A stretch of 11,881 nt of DNA from JAFAVZ01 sp036009105 (GTDB lineage Bacteria > Acidobacteriota > Thermoanaerobaculia > Gp7-AA8). The stretch covers positions 1-11,881 of the forward strand of contig DASYMJ010000186.1 in assembly GCA_036009105.1 (NCBI GenBank), given 5' to 3'. Below are positions 4,882 to 11,881 of this stretch, piece by piece. The first letter of the stretch is position 1; every line of letters begins with the position of its first letter. The notes below the pieces were generated by a model. It was not told where the DNA came from. It saw nothing but the letters and a program-made list of their open reading frames with translations, and did not search any database. The position numbers were made by a program, and so were the translations under genes.

Positions 4882-6708
4882 ATGGAGATCAAGACTCTCA
4901 ACGACATCTACGCCGTGACGTCGGAAATCGACCGGCCGGCGGCGATGAAATACAAGAAAGGCGACCGCTGGGTCGACGTCTCCGTCCCCGAGCTGCGGGA
5001 CACGGTGCGCTGGTTCTCCAGCGGCCTGCGCTGCCTGGGGATGAAGATCGGCGACCGCGTGGCCATCCTCAGCGAGAACCGCCCGGAGTGGACGATGGCG
5101 GACTTTGCCGTCCTCTGCGGCGGCGGCATCTCCGTCCCGGTCTACCCGACCCTCCTGGGCTGGCAGATCGAGTACATCCTCAACGATGCCGGCGCGGTGG
5201 CCGTCGTCGCCTCCACGCCCGAGCAGCTGCAGAAGGTGCTGGAGATCAAGGATCACTGCCCGTCCATCCATCACGTCATCGTCTGCGATCCGCCGGACGC
5301 GCTGCCGCCCGGCGTGCTCACCTTCCAGCAGGTGGTGGACAGCGGCAAGGACGACGAACAGAAGAACGGCCGCAAACGCTTCGATGAGCTGCGCAACTCG
5401 CGCACGCCGGACGATCTGGCCACGCTCGTCTATACCTCCGGCACCACCGGCAACCCCAAAGGGGCGATGCTCACCCACGGCAACATCACGAGCAACGTCC
5501 TGGCCACGACTTCCGTGCTGCCCATCGAGCGCGGCTCGGTGGCCATGTCCATCCTCCCCCTCTCCCACATCCTGGAGCGCACCGCCGACTACTCCTACCT
5601 CTACCTCGGCTGCACCATCGCTTACGCGGAGAGCGTGCAGAAGGTCGGGGACAACCTGCAGGAAGTGAAGCCCGATCTCTTCGCCGCCGTGCCCCGCCTC
5701 TTCGAGAAGATGCGCTCGCGCATTCTCGACAACGTGGCGGCGTCCCCCGCCTCCAAGCAGAAGATCTTCAAGTGGGCGCTCGGCGTGGCCGAGCAGCGGC
5801 TGCCGTACGTGATCGAGAACAAGCCGCTGCCGCTCGGCCTGAAGATCAAGTCGGCCATCGCCGACAAGCTCGTCTTCAAGAAGATCCTGGCCCGCCTGGG
5901 CGGCAACGTCCGCTTCGTCCTCTCCGGCGGCGCGCCGCTCTCGGCCGACCTGGCGGCGTTCTTCATCGGCGCCGGCCTGCAGATCCTGGAAGGCTACGGC
6001 CTGACCGAGACCTCGCCCGTGATCGCGGTCAACCGGCCGCTCAAGCGGCGCATCGGCACCGTCGGCCCGCTCATCCCGGGGGTGGAAGTGAAGATCGCGG
6101 CGGACGGCGAGATCCTCTCCCGCGGGCCGCACATCATGAAGGGCTACTGGAACAACGACGAGGCGACCAGCCAGGCCATCGACTCCGACCGCTGGTTCCA
6201 CACCGGCGACATCGGCGAGATCGACAAGGACGGCTTCCTCCACATCACCGACCGGAAGAAGGACATCATCATCAACGCCTACGGCAAGAACATCGCGCCG
6301 CAGCCGCTGGAGGCGCTGCTCAAGAGCTCCCCGTACATCGGTACCCCGGTACTGATCGGCGACCGCCGCAAGTTCCTGGTGGCCCTCCTCGTGCCCAACT
6401 TCGAGAAGCTGGAGCGCGACGCGGGCGCGATGGGCGTCCGCTTCTCCAACTACGAGGAGCTGATCGCCGACGAGAAGGTCAAGTCCTTGATCCAGAAGGA
6501 GATCGACCGCTTCAACACGAACCTCGACCGGCAGGAGAAGATCCGCCGCTTCGCCCTCCTGGCCCGCGACTTCACCATCGACGAGGACGAGATCACGCCG
6601 TCGCTCAAGGTCAAGCGCAAGGTCATCGACAAGAAATACAAGAGCGTCATCGACCAGCTCTACATCGATGAAAACGCCGACGACGAGCGGGAGGCGAAGC
6701 GCGCATGA
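4882..6708 (+). CDS. Long-chain fatty-acid--CoA ligase (AMP-binding, FadD-type)
   Basis: A 608-aa adenylate-forming enzyme that activates fatty acids to acyl-AMP and then acyl-CoA. The P-loop YTSGTTGNPKG is at 184-194, the adenine-binding region GYGLTETSP at 371-379, the DRWFHTGD motif at 436-443, the hinge DRKKD at 457-461, and the C-terminal lysine-rich ITPSLKVKRK at 571-580, which includes the usual catalytic-lysine region. Length, the WFHTGD form and the SLKVKR ending fit long-chain synthetases better than acetyl- or propionyl-CoA synthetases. There is no signal peptide, so it should be cytoplasmic or peripherally membrane-bound. AGGGGG (4872-4877) precedes the ATG by 4 bases. Its stop overlaps the start of the next gene by ATGA (6705-6708), tying activation to beta-oxidation. 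Chain-length preference is not readable. Confidence 0.93.
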   Translation: MEIKTLNDIYAVTSEIDRPAAMKYKKGDRWVDVSVPELRDTVRWFSSGLRCLGMKIGDRVAILSENRPEWTMADFAVLCGGGISVPVYPTLLGWQIEYILNDAGAVAVVASTPEQLQKVLEIKDHCPSIHHVIVCDPPDALPPGVLTFQQVVDSGKDDEQKNGRKRFDELRNSRTPDDLATLVYTSGTTGNPKGAMLTHGNITSNVLATTSVLPIERGSVAMSILPLSHILERTADYSYLYLGCTIAYAESVQKVGDNLQEVKPDLFAAVPRLFEKMRSRILDNVAASPASKQKIFKWALGVAEQRLPYVIENKPLPLGLKIKSAIADKLVFKKILARLGGNVRFVLSGGAPLSADLAAFFIGAGLQILEGYGLTETSPVIAVNRPLKRRIGTVGPLIPGVEVKIAADGEILSRGPHIMKGYWNNDEATSQAIDSDRWFHTGDIGEIDKDGFLHITDRKKDIIINAYGKNIAPQPLEALLKSSPYIGTPVLIGDRRKFLVALLVPNFEKLERDAGAMGVRFSNYEELIADEKVKSLIQKEIDRFNTNLDRQEKIRRFALLARDFTIDEDEITPSLKVKRKVIDKKYKSVIDQLYIDENADDEREAKRA

Positions 6709-8813
6709 GCGCTTTCCGCATCGAGCGCGAGGGCGAGCTGGCCATCCTCTGGTTCGACCTTCCGGGCGAGAAGGTGAACAAGTTCTCCTCCACCGTGATG
6801 CTGGAGTTCAGCGGCATCGTCGACCAGCTGGAAGCCGCGACGGACATCAAGCAGGTCATCGTCGCCTCCGGCAAGCCGTCCATCTTCATCGCCGGCGCGG
6901 ACGTGTCGGAGTTCAACAAGGCGACGAACGTGGAGGAGGCGAAGGAGTACACCCGCTTCGGCCAGCAGACGTTCCACCGCTTCTCCAGGCTCCCCCAGGT
7001 CAAGGTGGCGGCCATCAACGGCGCCTGCCTCGGCGGCGGCTGCGAGCTGGCCATCAGCTGCGACTGGCGGGTGATGTCCGACTCGCCCAAGGCGCGCATC
7101 GGCCTCCCGGAGGTCAACCTGGGGATCTTCCCGGCGTGGGGCGGCACCACGAAGCTGCCCCGCCTCATCGGCCTCCCCGGCGCGCTCGACATCATCCTCA
7201 ACGGCAAGCAGCTCGACGGCCGCCGCGCGAAGAAGGCCGGCCTGGTGGACGAAGTGGTCGCGCCGTCCATCGTGCTCGACGTCGCCCGCCGCTTTGCGGC
7301 GAAAGGCAGGCGCAAGGCGAAGGGCCGCACGAAGTTCTACATCGAAGGCAACCCGCTGGCCCGCGGCGTGATCTTCAGCAAGGCGCGCAAGGCGGTGCTG
7401 GGCAAAACGCACGGCCACTACCCCGCGCCGCTCGCCGCCATCGACGTGATGGAGTACGGCCTCTCCGCCGGCATCGAGAAGGGGCTGCAGCGCGAGGTGG
7501 AAGCGGTGGCGCCGCTCATCCTCGGCGAAGTGGCGCAGAACCTGGTCCGCCTCTTCTTCCTGATGGAAGACTCCAAGAAGGATCCGTTCCCGGCCAAGCC
7601 GCTGGAAGTGAGGCACGCCGGCGTCCTCGGCGCGGGCGTGATGGGCGGCGGCATCGCCCAGACGATCGCCGACAAGACCGAGGCGAACGTGCGGATGCGC
7701 GACATCAACTGGGCCGCGCTCAAGGGCGGGCTCAAGGCGGCGGCGAAGCTGTGGAAGCGGCAGGTCGACCGGCGCCGCATCTCGCGCGGCGACATGGCGC
7801 GCAAGCTGGCCCGCATCACCACCACCACCGACTGGAGCGGCTTCTCGCGCGTCGACGGCGTCATCGAGGCGGTCGTGGAGAGCCTCAAGGTCAAACGCCT
7901 CGTGCTCGCCGAGTTCGAAGCGATCGCCCGGCCGGACGCCATCTTCGCCACGAACACCTCGACCATCCCCATCACCGACATCGCCGCGGAAGCGGAGCGG
8001 CCGGAGAACGTGGTCGGCATGCACTTCTTCAACCCGGTGGACCGGATGCCGCTGGTGGAAGTGATCCGCGGGAAGAAGACGTCGGACGTGGCCGCGGTCA
8101 CCGTGGCGGCGTTCGCGCGGAAGATGGGGAAGACGGTCGTCTACACGAACGACGGCCCCGGCTTCGTGGTCAACCGCATCCTCGGGCCCTACATGAACGA
8201 GGCCGGGTTCCTGCTCGAAGAGGGCAACACCATCGAGTCGCTGGACAAGGCGATGACCGACTTCGGGATGCCGATGGGGCCGATGGCGCTCCTCGATGAG
8301 GTGGGCATCGACGTCGCCGCGAAGGTGGCGGTGATCCTGACCGACGCGTTCGGCGCGCGGATGCAGAAGTCGACGGTGGTGGAGAAGCTGTACGAGGACG
8401 GCCGGCACGGCAAGAAGAACGGCAAGGGCCTTTACCTCTACAACGACGGCAAGCGCCAGGACCCCGACCCCTCGGTCTACAAGGTGCTGGGCATCAAGTC
8501 GCCCCATCCGGCCGAGGCGAAGCAGACCGTGGAGCGGATGCTGCTGGCCATGATCAACGAGGCGGCGCTGATCCTGGATGAGAAGATCGTCGCCACGGCG
8601 GGCGAGCTCGATCTGGCCATGATCATGGGCACCGGCTTCCCCCCCTTCCGGGGCGGCCTGCTGCGCTACGCCGACTCCCTCGGCCTGCCGTACATCATGT
8701 CCCGCCTGGACGAGTTCTCCTCGCGCTACGGCACGCGCTACACGGCGACCGCGCCGCTGCGCAGGCTGGCCGAAAAGGGTGGGAAGTTTTACGAGGAGTA
8801 CGCGCGGCGCTGA
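6705..8813 (+). CDS. Bifunctional enoyl-CoA hydratase / 3-hydroxyacyl-CoA dehydrogenase (FadB/FadJ-type alpha subunit)
   Basis: A 702-aa fusion for the two middle steps of fatty-acid beta-oxidation. The crotonase domain (about 1-190) has the oxyanion-hole stretches FIAGADVSEF and ACLGGG, with the two hydratase glutamates at E114 (GGGCELA) and E136 (GLPEV). A linker follows. The NAD-binding Rossmann motif GAGVMGGGIAQ is at 309-319. Dehydrogenase residues H440 (HFFNP) and E452 keep the 12-residue spacing of the FadB His/Glu pair. The C-terminal dehydrogenase domains run from about 483 to 702, with GPGFVVNRI (484-492) and a second repeat holding GTGFPPFRGG. All key residues are present, so activity is expected. 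The ATG overlaps the ligase stop, with GGGAGG at 6689-6694. FadB/FadJ normally works with a thiolase; none is encoded next to it here. FadB and FadJ cannot be separated by eye. Confidence 0.94.
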   Translation: MSAFRIEREGELAILWFDLPGEKVNKFSSTVMLEFSGIVDQLEAATDIKQVIVASGKPSIFIAGADVSEFNKATNVEEAKEYTRFGQQTFHRFSRLPQVKVAAINGACLGGGCELAISCDWRVMSDSPKARIGLPEVNLGIFPAWGGTTKLPRLIGLPGALDIILNGKQLDGRRAKKAGLVDEVVAPSIVLDVARRFAAKGRRKAKGRTKFYIEGNPLARGVIFSKARKAVLGKTHGHYPAPLAAIDVMEYGLSAGIEKGLQREVEAVAPLILGEVAQNLVRLFFLMEDSKKDPFPAKPLEVRHAGVLGAGVMGGGIAQTIADKTEANVRMRDINWAALKGGLKAAAKLWKRQVDRRRISRGDMARKLARITTTTDWSGFSRVDGVIEAVVESLKVKRLVLAEFEAIARPDAIFATNTSTIPITDIAAEAERPENVVGMHFFNPVDRMPLVEVIRGKKTSDVAAVTVAAFARKMGKTVVYTNDGPGFVVNRILGPYMNEAGFLLEEGNTIESLDKAMTDFGMPMGPMALLDEVGIDVAAKVAVILTDAFGARMQKSTVVEKLYEDGRHGKKNGKGLYLYNDGKRQDPDPSVYKVLGIKSPHPAEAKQTVERMLLAMINEAALILDEKIVATAGELDLAMIMGTGFPPFRGGLLRYADSLGLPYIMSRLDEFSSRYGTRYTATAPLRRLAEKGGKFYEEYARR

Positions 8814-10614
8814 ACCCTTGCTCGACCTGACTGCTCCCCCCCAGCCGCTCACGCGGCGCCAGCGCGTCGTCTTCTGGATCGCAGCCGCCGTCTGCGCGGC
8901 CACGCGTTTTGCCGCGCTGGCCCGCTCGCTGTGGGACTGGGACGAGGCGCTCTTCTGCCTCGGCATGCGCTCGTACGACGTGACCAGCCACCACCCCCAC
9001 CCGCCCGGCTTCCCCATCTACATCGCCGCGGCGAAGATCGCGCGCCTCTTCACCCACGACGACTTCCGCGCGCTGCAGTCGATCAACCTCATCGCCGCCA
9101 TCCTGCTCTTCCCCGCCGTGTTCTTCCTCGCCCGCGAGCTGCGCATGCGCTTCGAGACCTCGCTGGTGGCGGGCCTGCTCTGCGCGTTCCTGCCGAACGT
9201 CTGGTTCTTCGGCGGCACCGCGTTCAGCGACGTGCCGTCCATCACGCTCGTCGTCTTCGCCGCGGCGCTGCTTCTCCGCGGCTGCCGCGACGCGAACGCG
9301 TATCTCGTCGGCGCGTTCGTGCTGGCGCTGGCCTGCGGCATCCGGCCGCAGAACATCCTGATCGGGCTCGTGCCGGGCGCGGTGGCGACGTGGTACCGCG
9401 CCCGCCATTCCTTCCGCGACGTCGTCTTCGCGGCGCTGGTCGGCGCCGCGACGGTGGCACTCGCCTTCGGCAGCGCGATCCACGCCACCGGGACGTGGGA
9501 GCAGTACATCACCAGCGTCCGGGCGCACAGCGACTACATCGCGCACGTCGACTCCTGGCGCGCGCCGGGACGGCCGCCGCTGTGGCGCCTCTTCGCGCCG
9601 TTCTTCCTCCAGCAGTACCAGTTCCGGCCGCTGGCCATCGTGATGTCGGTCTTCGTTCTCGTCTCCGCCGCCGGCGCCATCCGCCAGCGCGACCGCGCCG
9701 TGCTGCTCGCCTTTCTCACCTTCGCGCCGTTCGCCGTTTTGGCCTGGCTGATGCTCGACCGCTTCAGCATCAACCGCTTCTCCATCGGCTACTGTCCGAT
9801 GTTCGTCATCCTCGCGGCGGACGGCATCGCGCGCGCGGCGAGGCATCGCGCCCGGGCGGAGCTGGCCGTCGGCCTCGTCATCGCCGCGGCGTTCGCCATC
9901 TGGACCTGGCCGGCGCTGACCACGGTGCGCAACGAAGTCGCGCCGCCGGTGCAGGCCATGCAGGCCATCCGCGAGCGGCTCGACCGCCGGCGCGATCATC
10001 TCTTCGTCGCCTTCGGCATGGTCCCGTTCATGGAGTACTTCAACCCGTACTTTCCGTACCAGCGCGTCAATGACGAGCACTCGCTGCCGCTCGCCATCGC
10101 CAACCGCCGCCCCTGGCTGGTCGGCGAGGTCGATCCCGACGCCGCGCAGGGGGTGACGTTCCGCCGCGACCGCGGCCGCCTCTGGAACATCACGCGGCGG
10201 CACTACTTCGCCGTGTCGCTCGAGCCGTTGCGCGGCGTGCCGGGCTTCGGCGCCGGCTGGTATCCGCCGGAGCGTTCCGAGGCGGAGGAGTGGCGGTGGA
10301 TGGCCGGGCATTCGGTGACCGAGCTGCCGCCGGTGCACGGTCAGGCCTGGCTGCGCCTCGCCTTCGACGTGCCGGACGAGACGCTGCCGCGGCATCCCGC
10401 CATCACCGTGACGCTCAACGGCACGATCCTCGATCGCTTCCGCGCCGGCGAGGCGCATCTGGTCCGGGAGTACTACGTCGACATCGCGCCCGGCTCGCCG
10501 AACACGCTGGAGCTGGACGTCGACCGCACCGCCAATCCCGCGCGCGCGCATACCGGCAACGACAATCGCGAGCTGGGGCTGCTGGTGCGGTCCATCTCGT
10601 GGGGCGGGGGATAG
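8779..10614 (+). CDS. GT-C membrane glycosyltransferase (PMT/ArnT-like) with C-terminal beta-sandwich-like domain
   Basis: Up to 611 aa. After the first membrane segment (about 30-46) comes DWDEALF (53-59), matching the acidic catalytic motif in the first outer loop of GT-C enzymes, and then HPHPPGFPIYIAAAK (72-86), like the conserved PMT_2 loop. About ten hydrophobic segments run to residue 380. The enzyme probably transfers a sugar from a polyprenyl-phosphate donor outside the membrane. Residues about 395-611 are soluble, with GWYPPE (493-498), RWM, VTLNG and a closing NRELGLLVRSISW; I read this as a beta-sandwich that recurs on cell-surface glycosylation proteins. The start is uncertain: GTG 8779 lies inside the preceding gene and lacks a spaced ribosome site. 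TTG 8818, five bases after that gene's stop, is an in-frame alternative giving 598 aa. Acceptor and sugar are unknown. Confidence 0.78.
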   Translation: MGSFTRSTRGAEPLLDLTAPPQPLTRRQRVVFWIAAAVCAATRFAALARSLWDWDEALFCLGMRSYDVTSHHPHPPGFPIYIAAAKIARLFTHDDFRALQSINLIAAILLFPAVFFLARELRMRFETSLVAGLLCAFLPNVWFFGGTAFSDVPSITLVVFAAALLLRGCRDANAYLVGAFVLALACGIRPQNILIGLVPGAVATWYRARHSFRDVVFAALVGAATVALAFGSAIHATGTWEQYITSVRAHSDYIAHVDSWRAPGRPPLWRLFAPFFLQQYQFRPLAIVMSVFVLVSAAGAIRQRDRAVLLAFLTFAPFAVLAWLMLDRFSINRFSIGYCPMFVILAADGIARAARHRARAELAVGLVIAAAFAIWTWPALTTVRNEVAPPVQAMQAIRERLDRRRDHLFVAFGMVPFMEYFNPYFPYQRVNDEHSLPLAIANRRPWLVGEVDPDAAQGVTFRRDRGRLWNITRRHYFAVSLEPLRGVPGFGAGWYPPERSEAEEWRWMAGHSVTELPPVHGQAWLRLAFDVPDETLPRHPAITVTLNGTILDRFRAGEAHLVREYYVDIAPGSPNTLELDVDRTANPARAHTGNDNRELGLLVRSISWGGG

Positions 10615-10617
10615 AAT
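10612..10617 (+). promoter_or_regulatory. Candidate -10 box giving a leaderless or near-leaderless mRNA
   Basis: TAGAAT overlaps the TAG stop of the glycosyltransferase and ends 9 bases before the ATG at 10627, with no Shine-Dalgarno sequence in between. That spacing is typical of leaderless promoters known from Deinococcus and actinobacteria. No -35 box is seen. Confidence 0.4.
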
Positions 10618-10626
10618 CGCCCGCGC

Positions 10627-11881
10627 ATGAAGCGTCTTGCGCTGCTCCTCCTCTTTGTTGCCTGCACGAGCGCCCCCAGGCCGGTTGCGGTCGCCGCGCC
10701 GCAGCCGGAGCGGATGGACGGCTTCATCCCGCTCTACTGGGACGCGGCGAACGGCAAGCTGCTGATGGAGCCGCGCTTCGGCGAGGAGCTGATCTACCAG
10801 GTCTCGCTGCCGGCCGGCGTCGGCTCGAACCCGCTCGGGCTCGACCGCGGCGAGCTCGGCGCGACGCATCTGGTCCGCTTCGACCGCATCGGGCCGCGCG
10901 TGCTGCTGGTGGAGCTGAACACGCACTACCGCGCCATCTCCGATGATCCGAACGAGCGGCGCGCCGTGGAGGACTCGTTCGCGCAGTCGGTGCTGGCCGG
11001 CTTCAAGGTGGAAAGAACGGAAGGCGGCCGGGTCATCGTCGACGCAACCGACTTTTTTCTCAGCGATGCGCACGGCGTCGCGCGCCGGCTGCGCGAGGCG
11101 GAGCAGGGCTCGTACGCGCTCGACCGCAACCGCAGCGCCATCCACCTCCCGCGCACGAAGTCGTTTCCTCGCAACACGGAGGTGGAGGCCACGCTGACCT
11201 TCGCCACCGAGGGGCGGCCGGGCCCGCTGGTGAGCGGGGTGACGCCGCAGGCGGACGTGGTCACCGTGCGCGAGCATCACTCCCTCGTCGCATTGCCGGA
11301 GCCGGGCTACAAGCCGCGGCGCATCGATCCGCGCGTCGGCATGTCCGGCATCGAGGTCTACGACTACGCCAGCCCGTTCACCGGGCCGCTGGAGAAGCGC
11401 TGGGTGGCGCGGCATCGCCTGGAGAAGAAAGATCCGGCCGCCGCCCTCTCCGAGCCGGTGAAGCCGATCGTCTACTACGTCGACAACGGCGTGCCGGAGC
11501 CGATCCGTGGCGCGCTCATCGAAGGCGCCTCCTGGTGGAGCCAGGCCTTCGAGGCGGCCGGCTTCCGCAACGCGTTCCTGGTCAAGGTCCTGCCGCCGGA
11601 CGCCGACCCGATGGACGTCCGCTACAACATGATCAACTGGGTGCACCGGTCCACCCGCGGCTGGTCACTCGGCGGCAGCATATCCGACCCGCGCACGGGC
11701 GAGATCATCAAGGGGAATGTCACCCTCGATTCTTCACGAGGCCGGCAGGACGTGCTCCTCGCCTCCGGCCTCATCCCGCAGTTCGACGAGCTGCACGACC
11801 AGGCGCTCTCCGCGCTGGATCCAAAGACGAGCCCCCAACTGATGGCTCTCGCCCGCATCCGCCAGCTCGCCGCGCACGAGG
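10627..11881 (+). CDS. Zinc-dependent metalloprotease, DUF5117/DUF4953 type, putative lipoprotein (3' end cut by window)
   Basis: The frame stays open from ATG 10627 to the window end (418 codons plus one base). The N-terminus MKRLALLLLFVACTS is a short basic and hydrophobic signal ending in a lipobox-like F-V-A-C13, so the mature protein is probably a lipoprotein outside the cytoplasm. Residues about 32-200 match the DUF5117-like region, including DGFIPLYWD, SNPLGLDRGELG and THLVRFDRIGPRVLLVE. From about residue 285 the protease part begins: PIVYYVDNGVPEPIR, then GASWWSQAFEAAGF, then YNMINWVHRSTRGWS. The last complete residues are H417 and E418 of LAAHE, where this family carries HExxH, so the catalytic zinc site continues beyond the window. 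The start has no ribosome site but a TAGAAT box just ahead. Substrates of this family are not known to me. The family is clear from its conserved blocks. Confidence 0.88.
   Translation, partial: MKRLALLLLFVACTSAPRPVAVAAPQPERMDGFIPLYWDAANGKLLMEPRFGEELIYQVSLPAGVGSNPLGLDRGELGATHLVRFDRIGPRVLLVELNTHYRAISDDPNERRAVEDSFAQSVLAGFKVERTEGGRVIVDATDFFLSDAHGVARRLREAEQGSYALDRNRSAIHLPRTKSFPRNTEVEATLTFATEGRPGPLVSGVTPQADVVTVREHHSLVALPEPGYKPRRIDPRVGMSGIEVYDYASPFTGPLEKRWVARHRLEKKDPAAALSEPVKPIVYYVDNGVPEPIRGALIEGASWWSQAFEAAGFRNAFLVKVLPPDADPMDVRYNMINWVHRSTRGWSLGGSISDPRTGEIIKGNVTLDSSRGRQDVLLASGLIPQFDELHDQALSALDPKTSPQLMALARIRQLAAHE

Noticed and set aside
6668..8299. Alternative + strand frame (543 codons) inside the hydratase/dehydrogenase gene
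   Set aside because: The translation is Arg/Gly/Pro/His-rich low complexity. The other frame carries both crotonase glutamates and the Rossmann motif.
6660..9017. Long open frame on the - strand (785 codons)
   Set aside because: Antisense to the FadB/FadJ-type gene, whose catalytic motifs are all intact. The shadow translation has no recognisable motif.
8695..11646. Very long open frame on the - strand (983 codons)
   Set aside because: It runs antisense across three well-supported genes and its translation is rich in Arg, His, Asp, Val and Gly with no domain or membrane pattern. This is the usual antisense shadow in high-GC coding DNA.

Overview
The window is high-GC, every supported gene lies on the + strand, and genes are packed in short runs with ATGA or GTGA overlaps. 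The gene content suggests an Acidobacteriota-like, environmental, aerobic bacterium: an ECF sigma factor paired with a zinc-finger/TPR protein, a DUF5117/DUF4953-type secreted metalloprotease, and a GT-C glycosyltransferase with an appended C-terminal domain. That placement is inference from gene content; no marker gene is present.

Region 1 (1-2416) is the most unusual part. A perfect 29-bp inverted repeat (1-29 and 97-125) stands just upstream of an ECF sigma-70 family gene (143-763). It is followed, with an ATGA overlap, by a protein that joins an N-terminal H-x3-C-x2-C zinc motif of the anti-sigma (ZAS/zf-HC2) type to a soluble TPR-like C-terminal region (760-2094). After a 133-bp gap with a hairpin comes a 62-aa protein with a clear signal peptide (2228-2416). 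GC content falls sharply inside the TPR gene at about 1260-1320 and stays low through the small secreted protein. The TPR half and the peptide may therefore form one exchanged or fast-evolving module: a cytoplasmic TPR regulator of a sigma factor next to an exported small peptide.

Region 2 (2492-4734) is a two-gene NatA/NatB-like ABC-2 exporter (ATPase plus permease). It is followed by a REP-like imperfect palindrome (about 4754-4825) in the 147-bp gap before the next gene.

Region 3 (4882-8813) is a lipid pair: a long-chain acyl-CoA synthetase overlapping a FadB/FadJ-type bifunctional enoyl-CoA hydratase/3-hydroxyacyl-CoA dehydrogenase. Together they activate fatty acids and carry out the two middle steps of beta-oxidation. 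No thiolase or acyl-CoA dehydrogenase is in the window.

Region 4 (8779-11881) holds a membrane GT-C glycosyltransferase of the PMT/ArnT type with a predicted C-terminal beta-sandwich. It is followed by the 5' part of a lipoprotein-like zinc metalloprotease, which the window edge cuts exactly at the first two residues (HE) of its expected HExxH motif. A TAGAAT box overlapping the stop codon of the glycosyltransferase suggests a very short or absent leader for the protease mRNA.

No tRNA, rRNA, CRISPR array or transposase gene was seen.
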